Part shown: positions 46,492 to 58,400 of the stretch, one piece after another | How positions within the stretch are numbered: the first letter of the stretch is position 1 | Layout: the number at the start of each line of letters is the position of its first letter | Source: Gnomoniopsis sp. IMI 355080 | Taxonomy: Eukaryota; Ascomycota; Sordariomycetes; Diaporthales; Gnomoniaceae | Reading direction: 5' to 3' | DNA length: 64,000 nucleotides | NCBI GenBank assembly: GCA_027946555.1 | Contig: JAPEVC010000116.1 | Span: 1 to 64,000 of the forward strand | Position numbers and translations under genes: made by a program | Notes under the pieces: model-generated | Told to the model about the DNA's origin: nothing | The model's input: only the letters and a program-made list of their open reading frames with translations | Database searches by the model: none

Positions 46492-48008
46492 TCACATGCT
46501 CATGTGTCCTGGAAGGGCGGGAAGCCCTGTAAAACGCTCGTCAGCTCGAATGTCTGCTGATTTGGGAGGAGTATGTAGTGACTTACAGCCATCCACCTCC
46601 TCGACAGCCTGTTGCTTGTTTGTGCATGCCTCGTATGTGCTTGGAGACTGGGCGACAATTCCAGCTGCGGAACAGCTCTGGTCGAGATTGCAACCGTTGT
46701 CCATAGCCAGTTGCAGGGTATTGTTCTCCCATCCGAAGAGGTAGTCGCCATGAGCAGCAGCACCCCTAGGCACGGAGGTTAATTATTCAAACACACGCAC
46801 GTTGGGAACCCGGAGAAGTCGGATCAAATTGTGAGTGGAACTTACCCGATACCCATGCTATAAGTAAAGGGGTTTGATCCATCCGTCGGCCAGATACTGC
46901 GGTCCTGCTGGAACGTGGTGACGTTCCACATCAACTCATACATGACCTGAGGCAACTTTACGGGGTGTGTTGAGGGACAGGCGCCGCCTCCTGTCGCCCC
47001 TGTTCCACTGTAAGCTACGTGGTCCTGGTGGTTGGCCTACCCAGGGATCGTCAGCACGTATTGAACCGGACCTATATCAGAAGGAGCCCTATCCAGGAAC
47101 AGCCTGACTGTAAGAGTAGAGGGGACTCACTGAATCTAGATCTACGCCATTCCAGCAGCTGAGAGATTTGTCAGCTCATGTGACAGGACGCGAGATAGGA
47201 GAAGACATACGCTGGGAAAATGATGGTCTGTCGGATCATCTGACAATCCGAGGCGCTCGGAATCTCAACCGTGTCACTACCCGTGCAGGGAGCTCCGCCG
47301 ATGAAGGTATTCTCGTTTGAGCTAGTCCAACAGCGGTGGCAGATATTTGCCCCATTCACTTGGCTTGGGTTTGTGTTGGTGGCATTGCCAGCAATCATTC
47401 GGAAACCCTATTGTATTTCTATGTCAGTTACCCTGTGATTCACTATTCTTCGCATCTTGGTATGACTGACCTTTGCAAACGCCGTGGTCTTGCCACTGGG
47501 GATATAGTAAACATCCAAACCCCCGTTCTGAGACTAAACATTAGGAGTCAGCTAAGATGATATACCGAGAATAAACGCTGTGCACATAAAAAAAACAGGA
47601 CACCATCATGCCCCATGGAATTCGAAATATAGGAAAAGACCATACCAAGGTCCCCTGTGGTCCTCCATTCCCAACCTGAGGAACACGATGGTAAGAACCA
47701 TTTTGGGCCTTGAAGAACATGACCGCAGTCCAGTAGTTGCTCCTGTCCTGAGCGAAGTTGCAGCTCGTGCAAGTTGACAGGGTGGCGGGATCGTGGGAGG
47801 TCGGATCCATCGTAGTGTTGAAAGAGTTGCCTCCGACAATTTGGTGAAGGTGGGGCGTGAAAAGGGTTCCGGGGAAGACGATAGGGTCGCTGCGCTCGAC
47901 CACGAGCTGTGAGCAGGCAAACCGTAGCATGTTCTGGGCGACGGTGTAAGGCGCCAGCAGCGCTAGAGCTGCGAGGCTGACGTTTTTCATGTTGACGGAC
48001 AGAGGCAT
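46492..48008 (-). CDS. secreted DUF1996 protein
   Basis: Secreted protein of the DUF1996 family, common in moulds and of unknown role. Seven exons (minus) are read: 48008-47646, 47533-47471, 47407-47211, 47158-47131, 47036-46846, 46765-46587 and 46526-46492, giving 351 residues. Signal peptide MKNVSLAALALLAPYTVA follows either of two in-frame ATGs (48008 or 47990). Family blocks: LRFACSQLVVERSDPIV, TPHLHQIVGGNSFN, TSCNFAQDRSNYWTAVMFF, NGGLDVYYIP after intron 1, KGFRMIAGN over intron 2, PACWNGVDLDS over introns 3-4, NHQDHVAYSG, then HGDYLFGWE. The last intron is easy to miss because the frame stays open through it; splicing GTAAGT...TTTTACAG gives the family-like ending DGWLPALPG. Cysteines are numerous, fitting disulfides. 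The exon 2 acceptor may be 47534 or six bases later. Confidence 0.87.
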
Positions 48009-50430
48009 CGTTGAGCAGCGGCTGTTGCCGAAAAAACCACTTCGAAGCGCGAGCAGAGCTAGAAAAGAGATAATATAACAGATACTTCTTGTCGAGGCCG
48101 AGAAGGAGCTCGTGGAGAAGGAGAAGGGAAGCCAAGCGGGGCAAGGATAGGTACTTTAGTTGGAAGCTTATAGCGGAGTGAAGAATACGCTTCTTGTCTA
48201 TACCGCCAGGTGCGTCCAAATGCCGGCATGTAATATAAACGTTCATATTGGGCGGTGTCTCCTCTTCCGCTGGCAGCATGTATACTTAAGCAGCCAAATT
48301 TAGGCAGCCGATCCTTGAATTGGATTTGGAGGTCACGAACATATTATGCGGTAGACACATCACGCTGCATCAATATCAAGCGGACCAGAAGCAGCAGACA
48401 TAACAGGATTCAAAGCCAATGAGTCGTCCGGATAAAAGCATCACGACAATGATCCAGAAAGTTTCGCCGCGAGCCCTGCGTGAAACGTCACAACCTGAAT
48501 GCGGCGACACAGATCCGCTTCGCCATCTCTTCTTCGAATGCTTTCGCTTCAGTTTATACATTGATCATAAGAACCGGGATTGAGGCTTGGCACATGATAG
48601 CTCATAACGCAGCTCTTCACAGAGATGAGGTAGGTAACACCGGGCGGATAAGCATGTCGTATTTTGGTGGATGTCATGCGTACAGACAGTGCTGTTGTAA
48701 GTTGCAAAGCCATAGGGAGCATCGATGATACTGAGACAGGAGAAGTTGTCAAATCTTTTGCCAGGCCTGAAAATCCGAGTTGTCGGACTTGCACATGCCT
48801 ACCTGGGAATGGGAATGAGACCCGGGCAGCCAGATGCTCATCCCGATGAGAAGCAGATACAGCAGCCATATCAACGTGAAAGTTACATACAAGCCTTGCC
48901 GGTTGTATAAACTAGTATACAACAATCAGTAAGTCGGGCAAGCGTGCAGATGAGGATGCGTAAATGAAAATATTGCCACCCTTCCGAGATTCCGCTGGTG
49001 AGACCGACCGAGATGCGCTGTGGTACTCTGGCTCAGCTACCGGTCCCTCTTTGCGTTTCACCTAGGCAATTATTTCCTATTGATGATAACTATAAATCTG
49101 TTGATCCGTTGCTCGTGCCTGGGTTTGTCTTTTTCGGTGGGAATGGGCATCACCTTGATAGGTAGGGTGCTTGTGCGAGTGATCTTTGGTGCGAGACCTG
49201 AATTTCCCAGAGTTCAGACAGCGACTTACTGGACCTGAAACCACTGAAAAAATGACTAGTCATATGTCACGTGTTTATCGATTCTAGAGAGATGCAGAAG
49301 TCATAGATGGGCAATCTGGACGCGGATGAGAGTGCGTGGTGAAGGAAGGCCGAGCATTCCAATGTCAAAAATCCAGCCTTCGTAAGAATAGGTTCAGTGA
49401 TCCTCGTTTTTCGTATTCCATAAAAAAGAACACATTGTGCCTGTTATTTTTCTTATATTTGGCTGCTGTTATTGGTAATGAACTGAACACCCACTTATTT
49501 TGCTCATCGTCCCCTTCTGAGACGTGACTGACTCCGGTAGAGGCCGCGCTGTAAGGTTCCGGGAGAACTCTGCCAGTCAGGTTACTTTTTGGTACTGGCT
49601 GTTTTACAAGGGTGACAGTGACTTTGCCACCATGGTGGCATTCGAATTCAGGCAGTTTCGCGTGGTTGACTCACGCACTGAACAGATAGATCTTGGGCCA
49701 TTAGAAAGTCAAGCAAAACAAGTACGCTGTAGTCAAATTTGAGGCACCTAGGTAGACTATCGGGAAGATTCGAAGCTTGTACGACGCATAGCGGAGCTCG
49801 AAAGCCCGTTTTTAATATCGGTTAATACACAATGGACAAACATCCAGTGGACTCCTATGCCGAAGCAGACTACTCAGAGATGAAATACTGAGAAGGACGT
49901 CTCTTACAACTAGGTTAGCTCGGAGTTTTCATGCTATCTCATGTGGGAATATCACCAGGTAGACATAAGACAGGCAGAACAAATGGGATACAGACCTAGT
50001 GCGGTGAAGTAGCTGGCCCGAAGGTCAGTTCACCCAGAGTGACAGCTTGCACATTTCATTGGACTCGCAGTACACCTATCATCATTCCTTGGTTGATGCC
50101 CTGTTCTAGAAGGTCCACAGGTCTGGGGGCGACAGAAGACATGCCTGCTTTGGGGATTGAACCTTTCATTATGGATCATCCAGCTACACTTCACGAGAAT
50201 AGATATGTCAAAGAAGGGGGATACGCACATGGTCAAGCCAAATCCAGGGAACCGTTCTGCCAGCACAAGCCTTACAATTTTGATCCTGACCTGGATCTTT
50301 CTGAGTTGTTCCGTTGATTTATCAACTCTGGTACCGTCCCCTAAATTCGATTACCATTTAATCATGTTCCTCAGCAATGAGAGTTCTACTACAGTAGGTG
50401 TATCATAGTGATAGCGCTGAGAGCTTTAGC

Positions 50431-50440
50431 TACCTAGGTA
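50431..50440. repeat. TACCTAGGTA palindrome, copy 8
   Basis: Perfect core in AGCTACCTAGGTAAGT, just before the weak candidate gene on the minus strand (on its 3' side). Confidence 0.8.
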
Positions 50441-50502
50441 AGTATTTTTCGGCCAGAGCAGGTAATTCCACTTCCTTCCCGGCCCTGGCAATATGCGTTG
50501 CT

Positions 50503-50865
50503 TCACTTTGACAAAAAGTCAGGTACAAGGGTATCTAGGATGTGAAGGCAGTGGACTTGAAAGCCAAGGGCAACGTCGCTGATGATTGCAAACAAAGGCT
50601 CCCTGTTCGGCCTCTGCAACGGGTCCAAGAGGCTGCGGAATCGACCAGTCTCTTGAATCGCATCATCGTTCTTTGGACCTACGGCTGCGTCAAGGGCCCC
50701 GAATCCGGGTTCGCCCTGTCTCAACGCCGACCAGAAACTTGGTTTGGGCTTAGGATTGGGAAGAGGCTTGGTCGTGGCCTTCTTCAGCAGTTTGTTGACT
50801 GTGCCTCTTTGCAAACACTGTTGGTATATGCAGTGGGAAGACAGTCTATTCTGGGAAGTGCGCAT
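50503..50865 (-). CDS. weak candidate small gene, unknown
   Basis: A 120-codon frame from an ATG at 50865, in a GC-richer patch of the desert. It is basic at the start (VNKLLKKATTKP) with KPSFWSALRQGEPGFG and an acidic middle. No signal peptide, no recognised domain, no clear intron. The plus strand is also open over much of it (50542-50997), so the open frame may be a by-product of base composition. Confidence 0.25.
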   Translation of the reverse strand: MRTSQNRLSSHCIYQQCLQRGTVNKLLKKATTKPLPNPKPKPSFWSALRQGEPGFGALDAAVGPKNDDAIQETGRFRSLLDPLQRPNREPLFAIISDVALGFQVHCLHILDTLVPDFLSK

Positions 50866-53800
50866 GGGTGGCGCAGCACGCTGACAAGCGAAGCGATGGG
50901 CGGCACGTCGCTGCCAACGAGTGGCTGTCAAATGTTCCGAGCCGTTATTAGTCTAGCGAGTTGGCTCCTTCAAGTGAAGTCTAGCTTTCTTCAATGAAGC
51001 TAGATGGCCCACGTTCCTTATGTACTATGTAGCTGTGAGGATCTGCTTCTGGAAGCAGAAATATTCGGGGAAATCCGACTTGTCAGTATTCATCAATGCC
51101 CGTGACCTTTATGCGGCCCACCATCTTATAAGTAGTTCCTATAATCCCAAACCCGTGTAAAACACTACTTTTTCCAAATTTGCACTGCATTCTGCCGGTT
51201 GGACCCATATGAGTTGGTAACACAGCATGTAGACCAACGCGTATGGATCCCTATAGTGTGACTAATGAAAACTTTTCCACTTCCAAGCAAATGTGGCGTG
51301 AGACGTTGCATGCAGTTGGTCGTGTCTGGCACATATTGGCCCACAACACACCAACCCTTGCGCAACCTGCACATTTTGTGACAAGTTGCAGTTCCTTGTA
51401 TGAGGTATTCTTCTTTTGCAGCCAGGCCTGATTGGATGGATACATTCAGATACGAGTATTTGCACTCCCATACATGATAAGATGATGTGTTGTTCCAATG
51501 AGGGATGCGAATTTGTATGTACCTTCTAATATCTTCTCTGTCGAGATTTTAAGATTTCGAAATTTAGAGGTTACAGCAGACATAGCCGTCGTAAAGTGAA
51601 GGCCCGCCATGGGAAGCCTAACGAAATGGAAAAGAAGAGATAGGACTATAAAGACAAGGACGAGGACGAAGACAAGGACAAAGAGGCCTGCTATACGACG
51701 CAAGATATCCTCGATCTATCTGGCTAGCAAAAGAAACCATCGTCGTGAAGATCTGGTCCGGCAAGACTTCGTCCCAAAGCAAACGGACGAGGTTGATAGT
51801 GAAGAGAAGGGAAGTATCTACCAAGTAAATTTAGCCGAGGGATACTTGTGTCATGCACAACCCTTGGAAATTAAGCAACGGTAAGCTATACACAACGGTG
51901 ATATAATCGCAACCAATGTTTTATCAGCTACTATTGGCAGAAGCCACCGACACCCGCTACAGTAATATTTCCTGCATTTATAACCTAATCTGGTTTAAAA
52001 TGATCGCTCGGCAAGCCGGAGGACTCCAGCGTCGACTTTACTATGATATGCTTTCTACGTTAATAACCTCGCCATTCGAGTGAACAGATCGGATCAATAA
52101 ACGGTCAGGATTAGCAGACGGTTAATCTGGAACTTCCCATCGAGAGCGTATTCCGGGACCGAGAATAGGTGGAGAGACAGGGATATAGGTTAGGAAGTAA
52201 TGACCGTGCCAGCTCCCAGGTCTGCCACACTGTCACCAACGTGCCGAACAATACAATGTTTCCCGGTATTAATCCTACATGTTCCATGCTTCCTGTGTTG
52301 GCTTGTTATAAAATTAGTTTACGTACCTAGGCAGAGTAATGTGCCTATATATCTACCAGGCACTTAGGCAGATACTGTATAGCGCAGTATGAATCAGGAG
52401 GCTTGCACGGTCCCAGGGCTGTCAGATTCTAGATTATGAGGATTCCAGATTAGTCACTAGTGCACATCCACGGAAGGATCTGACTATGTTCCAAGCAAGT
52501 GGAGTGCAATGGATGAACAATCATTGAGATCTTCACCCGGGTCCTGAAGTCTGCCGAGCTTGGTAATCGTGAATCGGTACCGCTGATTGACTGACCTGAA
52601 GAACGAATGACTCTCTCCATTTGACTACATTTATTCCTACCGTAACATGATGAAAGCTCGGACCCGCTGTTCTCGAATGACGGCTGTGAGGATGCAGGGT
52701 CTGCTATCTAGGTCATGTTGGTAAAAAGGCAGGGGATGCATGTTGGGCTACAGGGCGTTTATTTTAGCAAGTTGTGGAAGACAATTCCGGGACAAAGTTT
52801 CATTTAGCGGTAATCGAAGAGAGGAGAAGAAAAGAAAAAGAATACAAAAAAGGGGCGGGGGCGGATTGTTGATAGCAACTTGACTTTATGATGATGGACG
52901 GCGCGTAATATGCTCATAATGATCCCAATGGCGAGAGAAAAAAAATTGGATTCATGCACTGGGAACTTATGAGCACATGCAATTCCACATACTCACCCGT
53001 GGCGGCTGACTGTGGCGCATCTAGGCTTCAAAAGGATGCATACAGGATTGCTAGTCAGCCAGTTGGACGTATGAGCGGTGTACACGTACTGTGACATATA
53101 TGTAACATTAATTTTGTACTTGTACAGTACTTTCGCAAAGTCAGAGCAACCGGCAGACCTCGCTAAATGAGCGAATAATACCCGTTCATATATAGTACCT
53201 CTAATTGTACCTACGTAGTTTGCATTAGACATGCTCCTATTGTTTTCTTGGTTCCCAATCTGTCCACGTACAGTCCCGACTGATGGGGATCAGCATTCTA
53301 TACGGTGAAGGGCCGAAAGAATCTGTGCGGAGTTAGCGCATGCAGATATGACATTTTATTAGAGAAGGATTGGACAACGGCCGTTGTCCGCGGCCCTGCT
53401 GATATCTTGCGTACTCTGAGTACTATGTACCTAATGTACCCACTTTTCTGGGAAGGTAGCGGCTTGGTCATACGAGGGGCTAGCAGCGCTAGGGGGGATT
53501 TTGTCTTCCATTATTTTCCCATCTATCAGCCGAGCTGGGGTGCTGTTGGTACACAAGATTCTGTTTTTAGCGACCCGTTTTATTACCCGCCCATATTCTT
53601 TCACTTATGCATGTCCTATATAGTACAGTGTTTCCGGCTTAGTTGTTTGGTCACACGCCTCATATAAAAGCCATTGCGCCATGCATCTAGACGCTATCCA
53701 CCTGGTTCCCTAGTAATTCTGTCCCTGACCCTCGACCCTCCCCAGTCATCCTCAACACTATAACTCCCGGTGTCCACCATCCTTACTCGGTAAATGGGAT

Positions 53801-55424
53801 TGGCTGCAATATAAGGGTGTGAACAGATAGGAGGGTCTATAATTTTGTAAGGCGTCATCCGACTGAGGAAGTAAGTTGGTCACCAATCCATCCCGCGTGC
53901 AGCTTGGGAAATTGCAATTTCAACAGCAATTCTCAGCTTTGCCTCCATGGAGGTGAGGTAGAACGTAATGACTTGTCAGACTTGATTAGCCATCACCACC
54001 TATCTCGTCGCCATAGAAGTCAGCTTCATTTATAGTCCGCTAAGCAGCAGGAATACGTTACAAAACTTCAACATATGATGAGCCACCTTGTTATTTTGCA
54101 TGGTCGTCAATTATTTACTTGTTCAACTTCCTAATTTTGGCGGATATTCCGCAATGGAATCGCATTTCTCAAGCACCGGCACGGTTGACTGTTCTGGCAA
54201 ATGCTGACTTGAGAACAAATAGGTTCTGGCTTATACGTTTACGTTGCATGACTTCCAGGTCCTACCTAGGTGCTTTGGAAAGGTTGGGGCCCTCGTTTTG
54301 CTGGCACATTCGACTCGAGACTGGCAGAGTCGAACCGATTAAAAGAAGGTAAGATGAACCATACTCGAGGCAGTTACCCAGGGATTCCGAGGTCTGTTTG
54401 TTGCAAGTTGGCAGGTTGGCAAGTGCACAAAAAAAAAACCCGAGCATTGACCTGCTTCTTACCGCGATGAGGTGGAGGCAGATAGATGGGTGCATGTGTT
54501 TGTTTCTGCAGGTGGTGTGCAAGCGAGCATCAAAGGGGCCAGGAAGGTGCAGATGCAGATGCAGGTGCAGACTCCAGAGAATATTCCTGCCTAGCCATGG
54601 TTGAACAACTCACCTTACTTCTTTCTTTTTCTTTCTCTCCGCACCAGGTGTCTCATCTCCTTGTCAAACTTACCCAAAATTCAGCATTCAAAGTCTTTCG
54701 CCTCCCCGTTATACCTTCAGCCTGGACATTCTACCCCAAACAACCGAATTCTTCTGTAGCTCTTTGATACCCGGATCGTTCGCATCGCAGTCGGCACAAG
54801 CTCAGATAAAGATCCCTCGTCTCCATCCTCATTCGTGCCATTTGCCTGGCACAGCTCAGTACGGCATCTATTCTGGTCAAAGCTGTCTTACCACCATACT
54901 GCTCATTTGTCGACAAGTGTTAGATTATCAGCCCTTCCGGTTCGTTAAAGGCTGTATGCAGGATTTTCTCACCAGGCACAAGACCTCACAGCCAGTACAA
55001 CCATAGCATACATCGTCTGCTCTCTCTCCCCCTCTTCCTCTCTTCAAAGCCTTCATTTCTATCAACTTTCATTTCTACATTGGCACTGCATGTCTAATGG
55101 CTGCATCACTACAAAGCTGGAGTGAGGCCCTGTCAATCTCGCACAACCCCAGTCTTTATAGCCTCCCCTGGCGCCATTCGCAAAGTCAGAAGTAGCGCCC
55201 AAAACACTTCATATATGCGTGGTACTGACCAGGATCACTCTTCCTACAGGTATTGCTGCAATCCACTGCCGGCTTGACTCGGGCCATAGACCTGTGGGCG
55301 CTCAGCAAATACTCATCCGCCCTATTATCACCGTACACTTTGTGTTCTTAATTATATTGAGTCCAGTTGTAAGACAGCAACGATAGGCACCTGGTGGCCT
55401 CTCAACCAGCCTAGCCGACTCAAC

Positions 55425-58400
55425 ATGCAAGCAAACTCGGCGAACGACTTTCTACCAGCAGTCGTGGGCAGTCGGCCGTACGGGGACAATGGTGGGGAAG
55501 ACGACTTTGACGTAGCGAGGTTCAGCGCTATTCGGAAGGAGCAGAAGGAGGAATTGGAGCGTCTTGACCATCACTACAGCAGCAGCCAGGCCGCTATCGA
55601 CACCCAGGTACGAGGGGAAATCGACCACTTATTTCAACAATTCCAGCTTGGAATGCAACAGCTATACACCAACCTCACGAAGACGGTTGGTATCACTATC
55701 GAGAATCAAGTCCAGCTCCGCCTGCAGCAGGACCGACTTCGGCAGGAACATGAGACAAAGAAGAGCGAAGTCGAAGCACGATACCATAACGAGGCATCAA
55801 AGCTTATCACTTCCACAACCTCTCACGCAGGACGACATCCGAAGCCACCTTTACTTCCTAGTCAGGGCCTCGTCCCTAGCCAGGGTCCTATTCCCCACAG
55901 CGCTTCCCGACCACCGATTCACACAGTAGGTCCCATTTCGCATGCTTTGAACTTGCTTGAGGAGCTAAAGTACATCTAGGCTACCAATGTTGGCCACCAT
56001 ATCTCCACCCCTCCTGCTACTGCGAATAGGACTCCGCCTAACCAACCGCGGATTCCACAGAGGGCCCTCACCAGTGATGATATGACTAGAGAGCGTGTTG
56101 TCCAGCAACCTCCGCGTAAAGAGTACCTGGTGCCTTTACCAACCCCGATGCCCACGCCCGAGGATCTTATGCCCCACCAACGGAGGCTGGTTCCAGCTGA
56201 GCCGCGTCGTGCTGAGCCTCGGTCTATCGAGCCCCGTCCCATTGAGACTCAGTCAGTCGAGACTCGCACGAAACCTCGCGTCGATACCCCTCCCGTCGAG
56301 CCCTACACCGAGTCACGTCAAGTCGAGCAGCGTTATCTCGAGTCGCGGTCAGCAGAGCAAGATCATGTGAGGCAGCATGTCGACCGTTCGTTGGGTGAGC
56401 AACTTACCATCGAACAACGTCAAAACGAACCACGTTCGGTCAAGCACTCTCACAATGAGCATCATATCGAGCAGGATCCGGCCGAGCTGAGACGTACTGG
56501 GCAGCGTGGCGAGCACCGGTCAGTTGAGCAAGTTCCCACTGATCGACAGACTATCGAACAGCGTCAACCCGAGCCACGACAAATTGAGCCTCGTCCAGCA
56601 CAGCCCATAGTGGCTCGACTCGTCCACGAGGGGTCTATGCATATGGAGCAACAACCGCCGGCAGCGACAAGTGTGGACAAAGCATCAGAGCTCGTCGCCC
56701 AAAGCTCAGCTACGACGCCGTCTCGTCAGGAGGGTAAGAGAAAGGCTGCGGAAACTCCAGTCAGTGAGCAAGCGACCGTAGTGCCATCCTCCAAAAGACC
56801 ACGTACCAGAGAGAGGCCAACAGGAGAGGACCTTGAGACCCAGGCAACTATGAACCGGAGTCCGCGTAGCACGCGGCGGTCTTCGGGAGCCCCAGCAGGA
56901 ACCGCGAAAGAATCTCGAGTCAAAACTATTCAGCGCACAATCCCGTTCCATGAGGTTTATCAAGATGGCAAAGCTCAATTCAAGCACAAAATCTTTCCTT
57001 GGCCGAAGGATTCAGATAACTGGTACATCGTCCGATGTGACGAGCATCAAGTACACTTCAACAATGGCAATCCTATCCATGGCGCCGCGAAGCATGTCCA
57101 TAGCCCTCAGCATGGACACCTCGAGAAAAGACACGATCTTGCCATGGAAATTTGCGGCCATCTTGTCCTGGACTGCAACGCCGAGCTGGCCGAACTCAAT
57201 AATCGTGAATTTGAGCGTGCACTGAAGGAGGACAATTATCAGGTCTTCAACAAGAACCTGCTCACCAAAGAAGGGCGTCGACGTCTGACCGACGGGCCTG
57301 CTCACAATGTAGATGCTGTCAGCAGCTCATCTAATATCATCACGGTCGCAAAGAATAATCCGAAGTCACCAAGCAAGACAGGCAGCGTTGTTACCAGACC
57401 CGAGGAATGCAAGTTCTACTTGGGCTTTTGGGCGCCGACTAAGAAGTGGTACATGCTGATCGTGCTCCCCATCCGCCCCGACGGCAGTCTCCGGGAGGTG
57501 GGTCTAAGAGAGAAGCTTCAACAAACTGATCTTTTGAGCAACGTGCCCAAATGCTACCGATCAGATCGAATTAGTCTTCGGATTATAGGCTGGCAGCCTG
57601 CTTATTCAGACGGTGGAGCGAAGGCTGACAAGCGCGAGTACCCCGTTATGTTTTTCGACAGCCCGGTACAGAAACACTCAGTGGGCTGGCTCCCCGGCGC
57701 AAAGCTCCGACCCGTTGACTTGTACAACCCACCCGATGATGCCGACAAGAAGGGACTTGCAATGGCTCGAGACTGGTACGCGATGCGTATGATGCACCGC
57801 AAAGATTGGGAGCAACTTAAAAGACTTGGTCCTGGGGAGCCCCCATCTCCCACTTCTTCCGAAGGCGACAGCGGAAAGACCGATCAATGGACCTCTCTTC
57901 GTTCTGCCCACAACGATGATATGAGCCCCATCCGCGGCAAGTCGAATGGGCCTGGCCTATTCTTCGGTTCTGGAAGCAGCGAGGAGGGGAGCGACATTGA
58001 CGAGACAGAGGATCCTATGACTATGGACATCGGCCCTATCCCCGAGCCTGCTGATTCTAATTATGTCGAGGAGGATTCGGGCTCTGACGAGTCGAATGTT
58101 GATGTGGAAATGAAAGACACAGTACCAGATAATGCCGCGGAGAATGATACTACCAACGTCATTCATCCTGATCGGCGCAAGTCGCTTTCTCGGTGTGGCA
58201 GTCAGCCCAGTAACCGCGGTCAAGAAACGAGCCTGGACGACGCCAGAAATGAAGAGACCACGGCTGCTTCCAGAATACATTCCGTCACAACAACTTCTGC
58301 CACACCACCCGCCGAAGGTCCATACCAAGCTCGCACTATTGCTATGCCTGAGCAGGATCACTATTTGCAGTCTGCTCAGGCCAAAGCAATGGCCGCGGTG

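Larger units (their letters stand above)
48009..55424. other. gene desert, 7.4 kb
   Basis: Apart from one weak minus-strand candidate at 50503-50865 I see no gene. Simple-sequence patches include a purine-rich GACGAG/GACAAG hexamer tract near 51650-51685, GCAGAT repeats near 54551-54573 and an A run near 54429. A palindrome lies at 50431, with variants at 49745, 52324 and 54262. The last kilobase is CT-rich and probably the leader of the gene at 55425. Confidence 0.45.

Noticed and set aside
51609..51884. 91-codon Lys/Arg/Thr-rich frame
   Set aside because: Arises from a purine-rich hexanucleotide repeat; the opposite strand is also open for the same reason.
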